NCBI RefSeq assembly: GCF_004683965.1
Contig: NZ_CP038436.1
Coordinates: forward strand, 2,046,001-2,110,000
Reading direction: 5' to 3'
Origin: Nocardioides seonyuensis
GTDB taxonomy: Bacteria; Actinomycetota; Actinomycetes; Propionibacteriales; Nocardioidaceae
DNA length: 64,000 nt
The notes below the pieces were generated by a model, which saw only the letters and a program-made list of their open reading frames with translations, searched no databases and was not told the origin of the DNA. Every line of letters starts with the position of its first letter. Positions within the stretch are counted from its first letter, which is position 1. Position numbers and translations under genes: made by a program. Below, one piece after another: positions 25,320-33,641 of this stretch.

Positions 25320-26140
25320 CACGTACACGAGACCTGTCCCGACTCGGCGTCGCCGTCACCGGAGGAGCGCGGGGGATCGGCGCCGCGACCGCCCTGCTGC
25401 TCCGCGACGCCGGGGCCCGGGTCGTGATCGCGGACCGGGAGGTGGACGCCCTCGCCGAGACCGCCGGGCGCCTCGGTGTCGACCACCACCCGCTCGACGT
25501 CACCGACCCGGACCAGTGGGCGGCCTTCGCCGCGCAGGCCGGCACCATCGACGTCCTGGTGAACAACGCCGGCATCATGCCGGTCGGCCCCTTCCTCTCC
25601 GAGTCGGCGGGGACGACCCAACGGGTCTTCGACGTCAACACGTTCGGTCCCATCCACGGCGTCCGAGCCCTCGCCCCGGCCATGGTGGCGCGCGGCCACG
25701 GCCACATCGTCAACGTCGCCTCCGCCGTCGGACGGGTCGCGCTCGCGGGCGGTGCGACCTACAGCTCGTCCAAGCACGCCGTGGTGGGCTTCAGCGAGGC
25801 GCTGCGCGAGGAGCTCGCCCCGCACGGTGTCGACGTGTCCATGATCCTGCCGGTCATCGTCAAGACCGACCTGTCGGCCGGCGTCGCCTCCACCCGCGGG
25901 GTGCGCCCACAGAGCCCCGAGGACGTCGCCGCCGTCATCGTCGACGTGATCCGGCGGCCGGTCGCCGAGGCGTGGGCGCCGCGCTGGGGCCAGCCCATCG
26001 CCAAGGTCACCTCCGTGATGCCGCGTCGCCTCCAGGCGCTGGCCGCCAGGGCCCTCCGGGCCGACAGCGTCCTCAGCGGGGCCGACCCCGCCGCACGCAC
26101 GGCGTACGACGCCACGTGGGCTCTTCCAGACCGGCACTAG
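25316..26140 (+). CDS. Short-chain dehydrogenase/reductase
   Basis: 274 aa. NAD(P)-dependent oxidoreductase of the classical SDR group: cofactor motif TGGARGIG (15-22), D40 (VVIAD) favouring NAD, NNAG (83-86), catalytic S136, Y149 and K153 (YSSSK), and a 60-residue C-terminal tail. Specific substrate unknown. The ATG at 25316 lies inside a perfect operator-like palindrome with no ribosome site, so translation is probably leaderless and repressed by whatever binds there. No regulator gene is adjacent. Confidence 0.85.
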   Translation: MSRTRDLSRLGVAVTGGARGIGAATALLLRDAGARVVIADREVDALAETAGRLGVDHHPLDVTDPDQWAAFAAQAGTIDVLVNNAGIMPVGPFLSESAGTTQRVFDVNTFGPIHGVRALAPAMVARGHGHIVNVASAVGRVALAGGATYSSSKHAVVGFSEALREELAPHGVDVSMILPVIVKTDLSAGVASTRGVRPQSPEDVAAVIVDVIRRPVAEAWAPRWGQPIAKVTSVMPRRLQALAARALRADSVLSGADPAARTAYDATWALPDRH

Positions 26141-26143
26141 TCT
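26138..26143 (+). promoter_or_regulatory. -10 box of leaderless purD
   Basis: TAGTCT, 7 nt before GTG 26151. Its first bases are the stop codon of the SDR gene. Confidence 0.5.
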
Positions 26144-26150
26144 TCGCCGC

Positions 26151-27440
26151 GTGAGGACACTCGTCATCGGAACCGGCGGCCGCGAGCACGCCCTGGCCAT
26201 CTCCTTGTCCCAGGAGCCGGGCGCCGAGGTGCACGCCGCCCCCGGCAACCCCGGCATGGCGGCGGTGGCCACGCTCCACGACGTCGACCCGATGGACGGC
26301 GCCGCGGTGGCCCGTCTGGCCCAGGAGCTCGACGTCGACCTCGTGGTCGTCGGGCCCGAGGCTCCGCTCGTCGCCGGGGTCGCGGACCCGGTGCGCGAGG
26401 CAGGCATCGCCGTCTTCGGTCCTTCTCGCGCGGCTGCTCGGCTCGAGGGCTCGAAGGCCTTCTCCAAAGAGGTCATGGCCGCGGCCGGCGTCCCGACTGC
26501 GGGGTCCCTGACCTGCGAGCAGCCGGAGGAGACCGCCGCCGCACTCGACACCTTCGGTGCGCCCTACGTCGTCAAGGACGACTCGCTCGCCGCGGGCAAG
26601 GGAGTCGTCGTGACCAACGACCGCGACGAGGCGCTCGCCCACGCCGCGTCCTGCGAGCGGGTGGTGGTCGAGGAGTTCCTCGACGGCCCGGAGTTCTCGG
26701 TCTTCGCGGTCTGCGACGGCACGACCACCCACGCGTTGCCCGCCGCCCAGGACTTCAAGCGGATCTTCGACGGCGGCAAGGGCCCCAACACCGGCGGGAT
26801 GGGCTCCTACTCGCCGCTGCCCTGGCTGCCCGAGGGCCTGACCCAGCAGGTGGTCGACGACGTCGTGCTGCCGACGCTGGCGGAGATGCAGCGCCGAGGA
26901 GCGCCCTTCGTGGGCTGCCTCTACGTCGGCCTCGCGCTGACGGACGCCGGCCCCCGGGTCATCGAGTTCAACTGCCGCTTCGGCGACCCCGACACCCAGC
27001 CCGTGCTGGCGCTGATGGAGTCCCCCCTCGGCGAGCTGTTGATGGCTGCGGCCCAGGGTCGTCTGGCCGAGGTGGCGCCGCCCCGGTTCCGTGCGGGAGC
27101 GGCGGTCACGGTCGTCATGGCGAGCGCCGGCTACCCCGAGTCCTCCTCCTCCGGCGATGTCATCGTCGGCACGGAGACGCTGGACAAGGAGCCGGACGTC
27201 GACGTGGTGCACGCCGGCACGGCGCTGGTCTCGACAGGCTCGACCGGCGGGCCCAGCCTCGTCACCGCCGGCGGTCGCGTGCTCGCCGTACGCGCGGTGG
27301 GGACCGACGTCGCCGACGCGCGCGCGAAGGCCTACGAGGGCATCGCGACGATCTCCTTCCCCGGTGCCCAGTGGCGGCGTGACATCGCCGCCGAGCCCCT
27401 CGGGGTCGTCGAGGGTGCCGCAGCCCTGGCCGACGACTGA
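26151..27440 (+). CDS. purD: Phosphoribosylamine-glycine ligase (GARS)
   Basis: 429 aa. ATP-dependent formation of glycinamide ribonucleotide, step 2 of purine synthesis. MRTLVIGTGGREHALAISL at the N-terminus is the dinucleotide-like PGA-binding loop; the ATP-grasp part shows KDDSLAAGKGVVV, GMGSYSPLPWLP and EFNCRFGDPDTQ. GTG 26151 is preceded 7 nt upstream by TAGTCT. Residues about 360-369 (VSTGSTGGPS) look like an addition between HAGTAL and LVTAGGRVLAV; their DNA resembles a dispersed intergenic repeat (see findings). Confidence 0.96.
   Translation: MRTLVIGTGGREHALAISLSQEPGAEVHAAPGNPGMAAVATLHDVDPMDGAAVARLAQELDVDLVVVGPEAPLVAGVADPVREAGIAVFGPSRAAARLEGSKAFSKEVMAAAGVPTAGSLTCEQPEETAAALDTFGAPYVVKDDSLAAGKGVVVTNDRDEALAHAASCERVVVEEFLDGPEFSVFAVCDGTTTHALPAAQDFKRIFDGGKGPNTGGMGSYSPLPWLPEGLTQQVVDDVVLPTLAEMQRRGAPFVGCLYVGLALTDAGPRVIEFNCRFGDPDTQPVLALMESPLGELLMAAAQGRLAEVAPPRFRAGAAVTVVMASAGYPESSSSGDVIVGTETLDKEPDVDVVHAGTALVSTGSTGGPSLVTAGGRVLAVRAVGTDVADARAKAYEGIATISFPGAQWRRDIAAEPLGVVEGAAALADD
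27228..27257 (+). repeat. Repeat-like insertion inside purD
   Basis: The DNA TGGTCTCGACAGGCTCGACC (27226-27245) resembles one flank of the genus's dispersed hairpin repeats and adds about eight codons in frame to a loop near the C-terminus of PurD. It is identified by resemblance to the hairpins at 3802 and 47855, not by an exact copy within this window. Confidence 0.35.
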
Positions 27441-27589
27441 GACACCACTCGGCCCGGCGCTTCGTGTTCGGCTCCACGTGTACGTCAGTGGGCCGGAGCA
27501 CTCCCGCACACGTGGGGCGGAACACCAAGCGGTCACCGTGCGGGGCGCGGCACACGTGCCACTCCTGAGTCGTGGGAGAATCATTCCCC
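27441..27589. other. purD-purB intergenic region with three CACGTG boxes
   Basis: 149 bp. Three CACGTG hexamers at 27475-27480, 27509-27514 and 27553-27558, the last two in similar context (GCACACGTG). GCTCC at 27471 can pair with GGAGC at 27495 as a hairpin after purD. No clear -35/-10 for purB is seen; GAGAAT at 27576-27581 is a weak candidate. Confidence 0.4.
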
Positions 27590-29038
27590 GTGACCGTCCC
27601 AACTGCGCCCGTTCCCGCTGCGCCCGTCCCAAACGTGCTCGCGACCCGCTACGCCGCCGCCGACCTCGCCGAGATCTGGTCGCCCGAGCACAAGATCGTC
27701 CTCGAGCGCCAGCTCTGGATCGCCGTCCTCAAGGCCCAGCGCGACCTCGGCATCGACGTTCCCGACGGGGTGGTCGACGCCTACGAGAAGGTGCTCCACG
27801 AGGTCGACCTCGACTCGATCGCCGCCAGGGAGCGCGTCACCCGCCACGACGTGAAGGCCCGCATCGAGGAGTTCTGCGCCCTCGCCGGCCACGAGCACAT
27901 CCACAAGGGGATGACCTCGCGCGACCTCACCGAGAACGTCGAGCAGCTGCAGGTACGCCGCTCGCTCGAGGTCGTCCGGGACCGCACCGTCGCGACCCTG
28001 GCCCGGCTGGCCCGGCTCGCCGCCGAGCACGAGACCACTGTGATGGCGGGGCGCTCCCACAACGTCGCGGCCCAGGCGACCACGCTCGGCAAGCGCTTCG
28101 CGACCGTCGCCGACGAGCTGCTCACGGGGCTGCAGCGGGTCGAGGAGCTGCTGGCGCGCTACCCGCTGCGGGGGATCAAGGGCCCGATGGGCACGGCCCA
28201 GGACATGCTCGACCTGCTCGACGGTGACGCCGACCGGCTCGCCGAGCTCGAGCAGCGCATCGCCTCGCACCTCGGTTTCGAGCAGGTGCTCACCAGCGTC
28301 GGCCAGGTCTACCCGCGTTCCCTCGACTTCGACGTCGTCGCGGCGCTCGTCCAGCTGGTCAGCGGACCGTCCAACCTCGCGACGACGATCCGGCTGATGG
28401 CCGGGATCGAGCTGGTGACCGAGGGGTTCAAGGAGGGCCAGGTCGGCTCCTCCGCGATGCCCCACAAGATGAACACCCGCTCCTGCGAGCGCGTCAACGG
28501 CCTCGCCGTCATCCTGCGCGGCCACCTCTCGATGGTGTCCGAGCTGGCCGGCGACCAGTGGAACGAGGGCGACGTCTCCTGCTCCGTCGTACGCCGCGTC
28601 GCGCTGCCGGACGCGTTCTTCGCCACCGACGGGCTGTTCCAGACCTTCCTCACAGTGCTCGACGAGTTCGGGGCGTTCCCCGCAGTCATCCAGCGCGAGC
28701 TCGACCGCTACCTGCCGTTCCTCACCACCACCAAGGTGTTGATGACCGCCGTCCGCAACGGCGTCGGCCGCGAGGCCGCCCACGAGGCGATCAAGGAGGC
28801 GGCGGTCGGCACCGCGCTGGCGATGCGGCAGGGGCAGACCGACAACGACGTCTTCGCCAAGCTCGCTGCCGACGAGCGCCTCGGCCTGACCCGCGAGCAG
28901 ATCGATGCTCTAGTCGCCGACCCGATCGAGTTCACCGGCGCCGCGGTCGCGCAGACCCAGGCCGTGGTGCGAGCGGTCGAGGCCGTGGTCGAACGCCACC
29001 CCGACGCGGCGTCGTACACCCCCGGCGCGATCCTCTGA
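27590..29038 (+). CDS. purB: Adenylosuccinate lyase
   Basis: 482 aa. Cleaves fumarate from SAICAR and from adenylosuccinate, acting twice in purine synthesis. The fumarase/lyase signature SSAMPHKMNTRSCERVNG is present, as are TSRDLTENVEQLQVRRS and GRSHNVAAQATTLGKRF with the catalytic histidine region, and a long tetramer-forming helical core. GTG 27590 is preferred because GGGAGA lies about 10 nt upstream; an in-frame GTG at 27572 would add six residues. The product of the neighbouring purC is its substrate. Confidence 0.96.
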   Translation: MTVPTAPVPAAPVPNVLATRYAAADLAEIWSPEHKIVLERQLWIAVLKAQRDLGIDVPDGVVDAYEKVLHEVDLDSIAARERVTRHDVKARIEEFCALAGHEHIHKGMTSRDLTENVEQLQVRRSLEVVRDRTVATLARLARLAAEHETTVMAGRSHNVAAQATTLGKRFATVADELLTGLQRVEELLARYPLRGIKGPMGTAQDMLDLLDGDADRLAELEQRIASHLGFEQVLTSVGQVYPRSLDFDVVAALVQLVSGPSNLATTIRLMAGIELVTEGFKEGQVGSSAMPHKMNTRSCERVNGLAVILRGHLSMVSELAGDQWNEGDVSCSVVRRVALPDAFFATDGLFQTFLTVLDEFGAFPAVIQRELDRYLPFLTTTKVLMTAVRNGVGREAAHEAIKEAAVGTALAMRQGQTDNDVFAKLAADERLGLTREQIDALVADPIEFTGAAVAQTQAVVRAVEAVVERHPDAASYTPGAIL

Positions 29039-29045
29039 TCCGAGG

Positions 29046-29066
29046 CCGCGGCCCGCGGCCCGCGGC
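29046..29066. repeat. Triplicate CCGCGGC tandem repeat after purB
   Basis: CCGCGG occurs three times at exact 7-nt intervals (29046, 29053, 29060), 8 nt past the purB stop. Alternative hairpins between the copies could terminate transcription. Confidence 0.45.
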
Positions 29067-29102
29067 TGCAACGATGGTGGGGCATCCGGACATGGGGGAG
29101 TC

Positions 29103-29669
29103 ATGGAGATCTCGGGTCCGTCCGGCGAGGAGTCGTTCCGCCGGATCTACGCCGAGCACTTCGACGCGGTGCTCGGCTACGCGCTGCGTCGGACCGCTCG
29201 ACCCGACGACGCGGCCGACGTCGTCAGCGAGACGTTCCTCGTGGCGTGGCGCAGGCTCCAGCACGTGCCCAAGGGCGAGGCGTGCCTGCCCTGGCTCTAC
29301 GGCGTGGCGCGGCGGGTGCTGGCCAACCAGCGTCGCGGCGAGCTCCGTCGCCGGCGGCTGGGCGAGCGCCTGCGACGTGAGCTGAGCCTGGTCGTCCCCG
29401 ACGTCAGCGACCGCATCGTGCAGGACCACGTGGTCAACGAGGCGATGTCCCGCCTGAGCGGACGCGACGAGGAGGTGCTCCAGCTGCACCTCTGGGAGGG
29501 CCTCGAGGCGAGGGAGATCGCAGACGTGCTCGGGTTGCCGGCGACCGTGGTGCGGCCGAGGCTCTCGCGCGCCCGGGCCCGGCTCCGTGACCGGCTCGGC
29601 AACGATCCTGCCCCTCCCGGACACATCCCAGGAAAGCACCCGATGCCCGAGCAGAAGGAGGAGCGATGA
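29103..29669 (+). CDS. ECF RNA polymerase sigma factor
   Basis: 188 aa. Region 2 (FRRIYAEHFDAVLGYALRRTARPDDAADVVSETFLVAW, with the WRR core-binding end) and region 4 (LSGRDEEVLQLHLWEGLEAREIADVLGLPATVVRPRLSRARARL). A ribosome site GGGGGAG lies just before the ATG. The last four bases (ATGA) overlap the start of the membrane-protein gene downstream, the usual sigma then partner order. Confidence 0.9.
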   Translation: MEISGPSGEESFRRIYAEHFDAVLGYALRRTARPDDAADVVSETFLVAWRRLQHVPKGEACLPWLYGVARRVLANQRRGELRRRRLGERLRRELSLVVPDVSDRIVQDHVVNEAMSRLSGRDEEVLQLHLWEGLEAREIADVLGLPATVVRPRLSRARARLRDRLGNDPAPPGHIPGKHPMPEQKEER

Positions 29670-30670
29670 ACCCCAAGCTGCACGACGACGCCGTCGCCGA
29701 CCTGCCACTCGCCGCGGCCCGGGCCGAGCTCCTGGAGGAGATCATGTCCACACCCGTGCACGACCGGCCCGCCACCGTCACTCAGCCGCCCCGCCACCGT
29801 CGCTGGCTGGTCCCCCTCGCTGCGGCGGCCGCAGTGGCCGCTCTCCTGGTCGTGCCCACCTACCTGCTCTCGGGGGAGGACGACGTGCGGGAGGTGCCGA
29901 CACCCGCGTCCGCACCGCCGGCCGCCACGGCACACGACTGGGTGGTCCTGCAGGCGGAGGGATGGACGGCCACCTACGTCTCCGACGCCGGCGGGGAGCG
30001 GGAGGTGCAGTACGACAACGGTGACGCCACCCTGCAGGTCAACCTCCGAGAGGCCGAGGCTCGGGACACCTACATCGAGGACCGTCGGGGCATCGACCAT
30101 CCGAAGGTCGATCCGGGCGCCCCGGTCCGGCTCCTGGGACGTGAGGGCCTGATGTGGCACTACTCGCGGACGGACCACACGACGATCGGGGAGGTGGAGG
30201 GCGAGCACTACCCCGAGGTCCGTGGTTCCGGGATGGACGAGGCGACCTACGTCGGGCTCCTCGGTCAGCTCAGCTGGACGGACGACGCGGCGTTCGAGGC
30301 ATCGTTGCCCGCTGACTTCGTCACGGGGGGCGAGCGCGAGTCGACGATCTCCAGCATGCTCGGTGGCGTCGCGATGCCCCGAGGGTTCGAGGTGCCGCCC
30401 ACCGATGAGAAGGATCCCTACCAGCTGGGCGCCCACGTGGCCGGCTCGGTGGCCTGCGCCTGGCTCGACATCTTCGCCGAGGCCAAGGCGAGCGGTGACG
30501 AGGAGGCCATGCAGCGCGCCGCGGCAGCCCTCGGGGACTCCCGCGGCTGGGACGTGCTCCACGAGATGAACACGGAGGGCGACTATCCCGAGGTGGTCTG
30601 GGAGTACGCCGACGAGGTCGGCGCAGGGCGGGTGCCCCAGGGCTACCGACAAGGGCTCGGCTGCCCCTGA
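29666..30670 (+). CDS. Single-pass membrane protein coupled to the ECF sigma factor
   Basis: 334 aa, no family recognised. A cytoplasmic N-terminus of about 45 residues, one transmembrane helix (about 48-68, LVPLAAAAAVAALLVVPTYLL) and an extracytoplasmic region of about 260 residues ending in QGLGCP. Overlap of ATGA with the sigma gene indicates translational coupling and a likely role in controlling that sigma factor. No classical zinc anti-sigma motif. Its layout resembles that of the protein at 16634-17593, though I see no extended sequence identity. Confidence 0.65.
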   Translation: MNPKLHDDAVADLPLAAARAELLEEIMSTPVHDRPATVTQPPRHRRWLVPLAAAAAVAALLVVPTYLLSGEDDVREVPTPASAPPAATAHDWVVLQAEGWTATYVSDAGGEREVQYDNGDATLQVNLREAEARDTYIEDRRGIDHPKVDPGAPVRLLGREGLMWHYSRTDHTTIGEVEGEHYPEVRGSGMDEATYVGLLGQLSWTDDAAFEASLPADFVTGGERESTISSMLGGVAMPRGFEVPPTDEKDPYQLGAHVAGSVACAWLDIFAEAKASGDEEAMQRAAAALGDSRGWDVLHEMNTEGDYPEVVWEYADEVGAGRVPQGYRQGLGCP

Positions 30671-30697
30671 CGTTGCTGCTGGCACGACAATGAGCCC

Positions 30698-31249
30698 ATG
30701 TCCGGACCCGTCACCGTCTCCGTCACCCGCCACGTCGACCCGTCGCAGAAGCCGGAGATGATCGCCTGGCTGCAGGCCGGGTCGTCCCTGGCGGAGAGGT
30801 TCGACGGCTTCCTGGGCGCGGGTTGGGTCCGTCCCGCCGACGACTCGCCCCAGTGGCACATGCTCTACCGCTTCGCGGACGAGGAGAGCCTCGAGGCATG
30901 GGAGGCGTCGCCCCAGCGCGCCTGGTGGCTGGCGGCGGCCGAGGACCGGATCGAGGCAACGCGCGTCGAGCGTCGTTCCGGCATCGAGGGCTGGTTCGAC
31001 GAGCCGACGTCGGTGACCACCGCCCAGCCCGAGGCACCCGCCGCGCCCCCGCGCTGGAAGCAGATGGTGGTGATCTTCCTGGTGTTCTTCCCGCTCAGCC
31101 TGGCTGCCAACTGGTCGTCGTCGCGCTTGATCGGCGACTGGCCCCTGGTGATGCGGGTCCTCACGTCGGTGCTCTTCATGACCCCGGTGATGACCTACCT
31201 GGCGCTGCCGTGGATCACGCGACGGATGGCGTGGTGGTTGCGCGGGTAA
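30698..31249 (+). CDS. Membrane protein with antibiotic-biosynthesis-monooxygenase-like domain
   Basis: 183 aa. Residues 1-95 look like an ABM/dimeric ferredoxin-like fold (VTVSVTRHVDPSQKPEMIAWL, FLGAGWVRPADDSPQWHMLYRFADEESLEAWEAS), then a Pro/Ala linker and two hydrophobic helices (about 128-150 and 156-176). Two-helix ABM proteins are widespread but uncharacterised. GACAAT sits 6 nt before the ATG as a weak leaderless -10. Its stop codon forms part of the promoter of the next gene. Confidence 0.7.
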   Translation: MSGPVTVSVTRHVDPSQKPEMIAWLQAGSSLAERFDGFLGAGWVRPADDSPQWHMLYRFADEESLEAWEASPQRAWWLAAAEDRIEATRVERRSGIEGWFDEPTSVTTAQPEAPAAPPRWKQMVVIFLVFFPLSLAANWSSSRLIGDWPLVMRVLTSVLFMTPVMTYLALPWITRRMAWWLRG

Positions 31250-31252
31250 CGT
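31247..31252 (+). promoter_or_regulatory. -10 box of leaderless small membrane-protein gene
   Basis: TAACGT, 6 nt before ATG 31259; its TAA is the stop codon of the gene before. Confidence 0.5.
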
Positions 31253-31258
31253 GCGGTC

Positions 31259-31720
31259 ATGGGTGAGGAAGCGTGGCACTGGCGCCCAGAGCCGTGGTGG
31301 ATGGCGGTCGGCGCCTTCGCCGGAGCGCTCTGGGGCGGGGTGTCGGGCTCCCTCTGGCTCGGGCTGGTGTCCTGGGGCGAGACCTGGGAGGACATGCCGA
31401 CCATCGGTTGGTTCCTCCTGGGTGGCGCCTTCGGCGCGATGATCGGCGTGGCGACCGGCGTGGGCGCCGGTGCTGTGCTCGCTGTCGTCGTCGGCCGGGA
31501 CCGCCCCGTGCCCAGCGCCCGTCCGTTGGCCGCGGCCGCCGCCCTGGTGGCGACGCCGGTCGTGCTGCTCGCCCTGCTGGGCGCGGTCAGCGGGGCTTCA
31601 CTCCCGAGGCTGAGCGACATGAGGGTGCTCATGGCCTTCGTCGCCGTCGCGGCGTCGGCGACCGCCTGGTGGTTCGCGCCGAAGATGGCCAACCGCCCGC
31701 GGGTCGTCAGCTCCCGCTGA
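31259..31720 (+). CDS. Four-helix membrane protein of unknown function
   Basis: 153 aa, not recognised. Four hydrophobic segments (about 12-36, 47-75, 88-110, 122-140), glycine- and alanine-rich, with charged ends. No catalytic motifs. The start is supported by the leaderless -10 TAACGT. The last 14 nt overlap, antisense, the 3' end of the mhuD-like gene. Confidence 0.65.
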   Translation: MGEEAWHWRPEPWWMAVGAFAGALWGGVSGSLWLGLVSWGETWEDMPTIGWFLLGGAFGAMIGVATGVGAGAVLAVVVGRDRPVPSARPLAAAAALVATPVVLLALLGAVSGASLPRLSDMRVLMAFVAVAASATAWWFAPKMANRPRVVSSR

Positions 31721-32012
31721 CGTCCAGCACGACCTCGAACTCCAGCAGCTCGGCGCCGCTGGCGACCGGCTTGCCGTGCTCACCCTTGTGGGCGGCACGG
31801 GCGTCGCCGTCGCGCCACGCCTCGTAGGACGCGTCGTCGGCCCAGTGGGTCACGACGAAGTAGCGGGTCTCGCCGGCAACGGGGCGCAGCAGCTGGAAGC
31901 CCAGGAAGCCCGGGGAACCCTCCACGACCCCCGCGCGGGCGGCGAAGCGGCGTTCGAACTCGTCGGCGGCCTGCGGCGGGACGCTGATGGCATTGATCTT
32001 CACGACGGCCAT
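31707..32012 (-). CDS. MhuD/IsdG-like haem-degrading monooxygenase
   Basis: 101 aa, ABM fold. Very close in pattern to mycobacterial MhuD: VVKINAI start, GSPGFLGFQLLRPVAGETRYFVVTHW core, and LLEFEVVLDV end. The residues that MhuD uses to bind haem fall at identical numbers: N7, W66 and H75. It should open haem and release iron in the cytoplasm. TACTCT (minus strand, 32019-32024) lies 6 nt before the ATG. No haem uptake gene is adjacent. Confidence 0.88.
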   Translation of the reverse strand: MAVVKINAISVPPQAADEFERRFAARAGVVEGSPGFLGFQLLRPVAGETRYFVVTHWADDASYEAWRDGDARAAHKGEHGKPVASGAELLEFEVVLDVSGS

Positions 32013-32054
32013 GCGTCGAGAGTACGACGCCCGCTCGGCGCCGCCGTCGGCGAC

Positions 32055-32672
32055 TCAGACCAGCGCGCGACCGGCGTGGTGGGCCAGCTTGGTGGCGACC
32101 TTGTTGCAGTCCTCGAGCCAGACGTCCTCGGGGCCGGGGGGCAGCATCTCGTCCCACTCGACGGCCAACGACCCCACGATGCCGGGCATGCGCTCGGGCC
32201 GGGCCACGAACCACGCGTGCATGTGCTCGGAGCCGTCGCCCCAGCGGTTGACGTGGACGCGGCCGATGCCGGGCAGACGGCTCATGATGCGGGCCAGCCA
32301 GACCGACAGCTGCCCGAACTCTGCGGCCTGCTCGTCGCTCATCTCGGTGAAGTCGAAGTGGTCGTTGGAGTTCAGCCACAGCTTGAGGGGAAGCCCCGAG
32401 GGCCGGGCGGGGCGCATGACGTGGAAGTTCCACGACTCCCAGATGCGGACACCATCGCCCTCGCCGGTGCACAGACCGCAGCTGTCACCATCGACACCCT
32501 GTCGAGGGTGATCGGCCTCCATCGGAGGCAGCACCACCTTCGGCACCAGCTCGCCGTCGACGACCTCCCAGGGGAACATGTCCCACTCGGTCACGGGCGG
32601 CATGGGCAGGCGTCCGTCCTCGCCGACGGCGGCGACGACGCGGGCGTACAGCTCCTCGGGCGACTCAGCCAT
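32055..32672 (-). CDS. Possible HIT/GalT-like superfamily protein
   Basis: 205 aa, conserved-hypothetical in appearance. It has CGLC (65-68), WNFHVMRP (81-88), FDFTEMSDEQAAEF and GSEHMHAWF (148-155, histidines 150 and 152). A CxxC pair followed by N-x-H and H-x-H-x-W/F is how HIT and galactose-1-phosphate uridylyltransferase-type proteins look, but the canonical HIT triad is not complete. Function unknown; a nucleotide-binding or hydrolase role is a guess. CAGGCT sits 6 nt before the ATG as a weak -10. Confidence 0.55.
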   Translation of the reverse strand: MAESPEELYARVVAAVGEDGRLPMPPVTEWDMFPWEVVDGELVPKVVLPPMEADHPRQGVDGDSCGLCTGEGDGVRIWESWNFHVMRPARPSGLPLKLWLNSNDHFDFTEMSDEQAAEFGQLSVWLARIMSRLPGIGRVHVNRWGDGSEHMHAWFVARPERMPGIVGSLAVEWDEMLPPGPEDVWLEDCNKVATKLAHHAGRALV

Positions 32673-32732
32673 GGCATCAGCCTGCCACTGCGGGGCGGCC
32701 CTGCGTCACGGGGGTCCGAGGCCGCGGTCCAC

Positions 32733-32738
32733 TAGGCT
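32733..32738 (+). promoter_or_regulatory. -10 box of leaderless purC
   Basis: TAGGCT, 6 nt before GTG 32745. Confidence 0.55.
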
Positions 32739-32744
32739 CCGGCT

Positions 32745-33641
32745 GTGCCCGCCCTGAACATCCCGCCCGCGCCACAGATCGCCGGGACGACGCACGTCCA
32801 CTCCGGCAAGGTCCGAGACCTCTACCGGGTCGACGAGGGGGAGCACGCGGGCCGCCTGCTGATGGTGGCGAGCGACCGCCTCTCGGCCTACGACTTCGTG
32901 CTGGGGACGACCATCCCGGACAAGGGCGAGATCCTCACCCGGATGTCGCTGTGGTGGTTCGAACAGCTCGCCGACCTCGTCGACAACCACGTCGTCTCGA
33001 CCGACGTGCCGGCCGAGGTCGCCGGACGCGCAGTGATCTGCGAGTCGCTCGACATGTTCCCGGTCGAGTGCGTGGTGCGCGGCTACCTGACGGGTTCCGG
33101 ACTGGTCGACTACCGCCGTACCGGGGAGGTCTGCGGCGTCCCGCTGCCCGAGGGCCTCCAGGACGGCTCCCGCCTCGCGCTGCCGATCTTCACGCCGGCG
33201 ACCAAGGCGGCAGTCGGTGATCACGACGAGAACGTCTCCTACGAGCACGTCGTCGACACCGTGGGCGAGGCGTTCGCCGCCGAGCTCCGCCGGCTGACGA
33301 TGGAGGTCTACGGCAAGGCGCACGCAGTGGCCGCCGACCACGGCATCCTCCTGGCCGACACCAAGCTGGAGTTCGGCCGACGCACGGACCAGACGATGGT
33401 GCTCGCCGACGAGGTCCTGACCCCCGACTCCAGCCGGTTCTGGCCGGCGGCCGAGTGGCGGCCGGGCCGCGCGCAACCGTCGTACGACAAGCAGATCGTC
33501 CGCGACTGGCTGACCTCGCCCGAGTCGGGGTGGGACCAGTCCTCGGGCGAGCCCCCGCCGGACCTGCCGCAGGAGGTGGTGGACCGCACCCGCGCCCGCT
33601 ACGTCGAGGTCTACGAGCTCCTCACCGGCGAGCGTTTCTAG
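32745..33641 (+). CDS. purC: SAICAR synthetase
   Basis: 298 aa. ATP-dependent joining of CAIR and aspartate, step 8 of purine synthesis. HSGKVRDLYRVDEG is the glycine-rich nucleotide loop, LLMVASDRLSAYDFVLGTTIPDKGEILTRMS the substrate region, ECVVRGYLTGSG and LADTKLEFGR the catalytic signatures. Full length for the longer actinobacterial/eukaryote-like form. The leaderless start is supported by TAGGCT. Its stop codon shares one base with the GTG of the next gene. Confidence 0.96.
   Translation: MPALNIPPAPQIAGTTHVHSGKVRDLYRVDEGEHAGRLLMVASDRLSAYDFVLGTTIPDKGEILTRMSLWWFEQLADLVDNHVVSTDVPAEVAGRAVICESLDMFPVECVVRGYLTGSGLVDYRRTGEVCGVPLPEGLQDGSRLALPIFTPATKAAVGDHDENVSYEHVVDTVGEAFAAELRRLTMEVYGKAHAVAADHGILLADTKLEFGRRTDQTMVLADEVLTPDSSRFWPAAEWRPGRAQPSYDKQIVRDWLTSPESGWDQSSGEPPPDLPQEVVDRTRARYVEVYELLTGERF

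Noticed and set aside
29297..31279. 660-codon minus-strand frame over the ECF sigma region
   Set aside because: Opposite strand has a recognisable sigma factor and membrane protein with an ATGA overlap.
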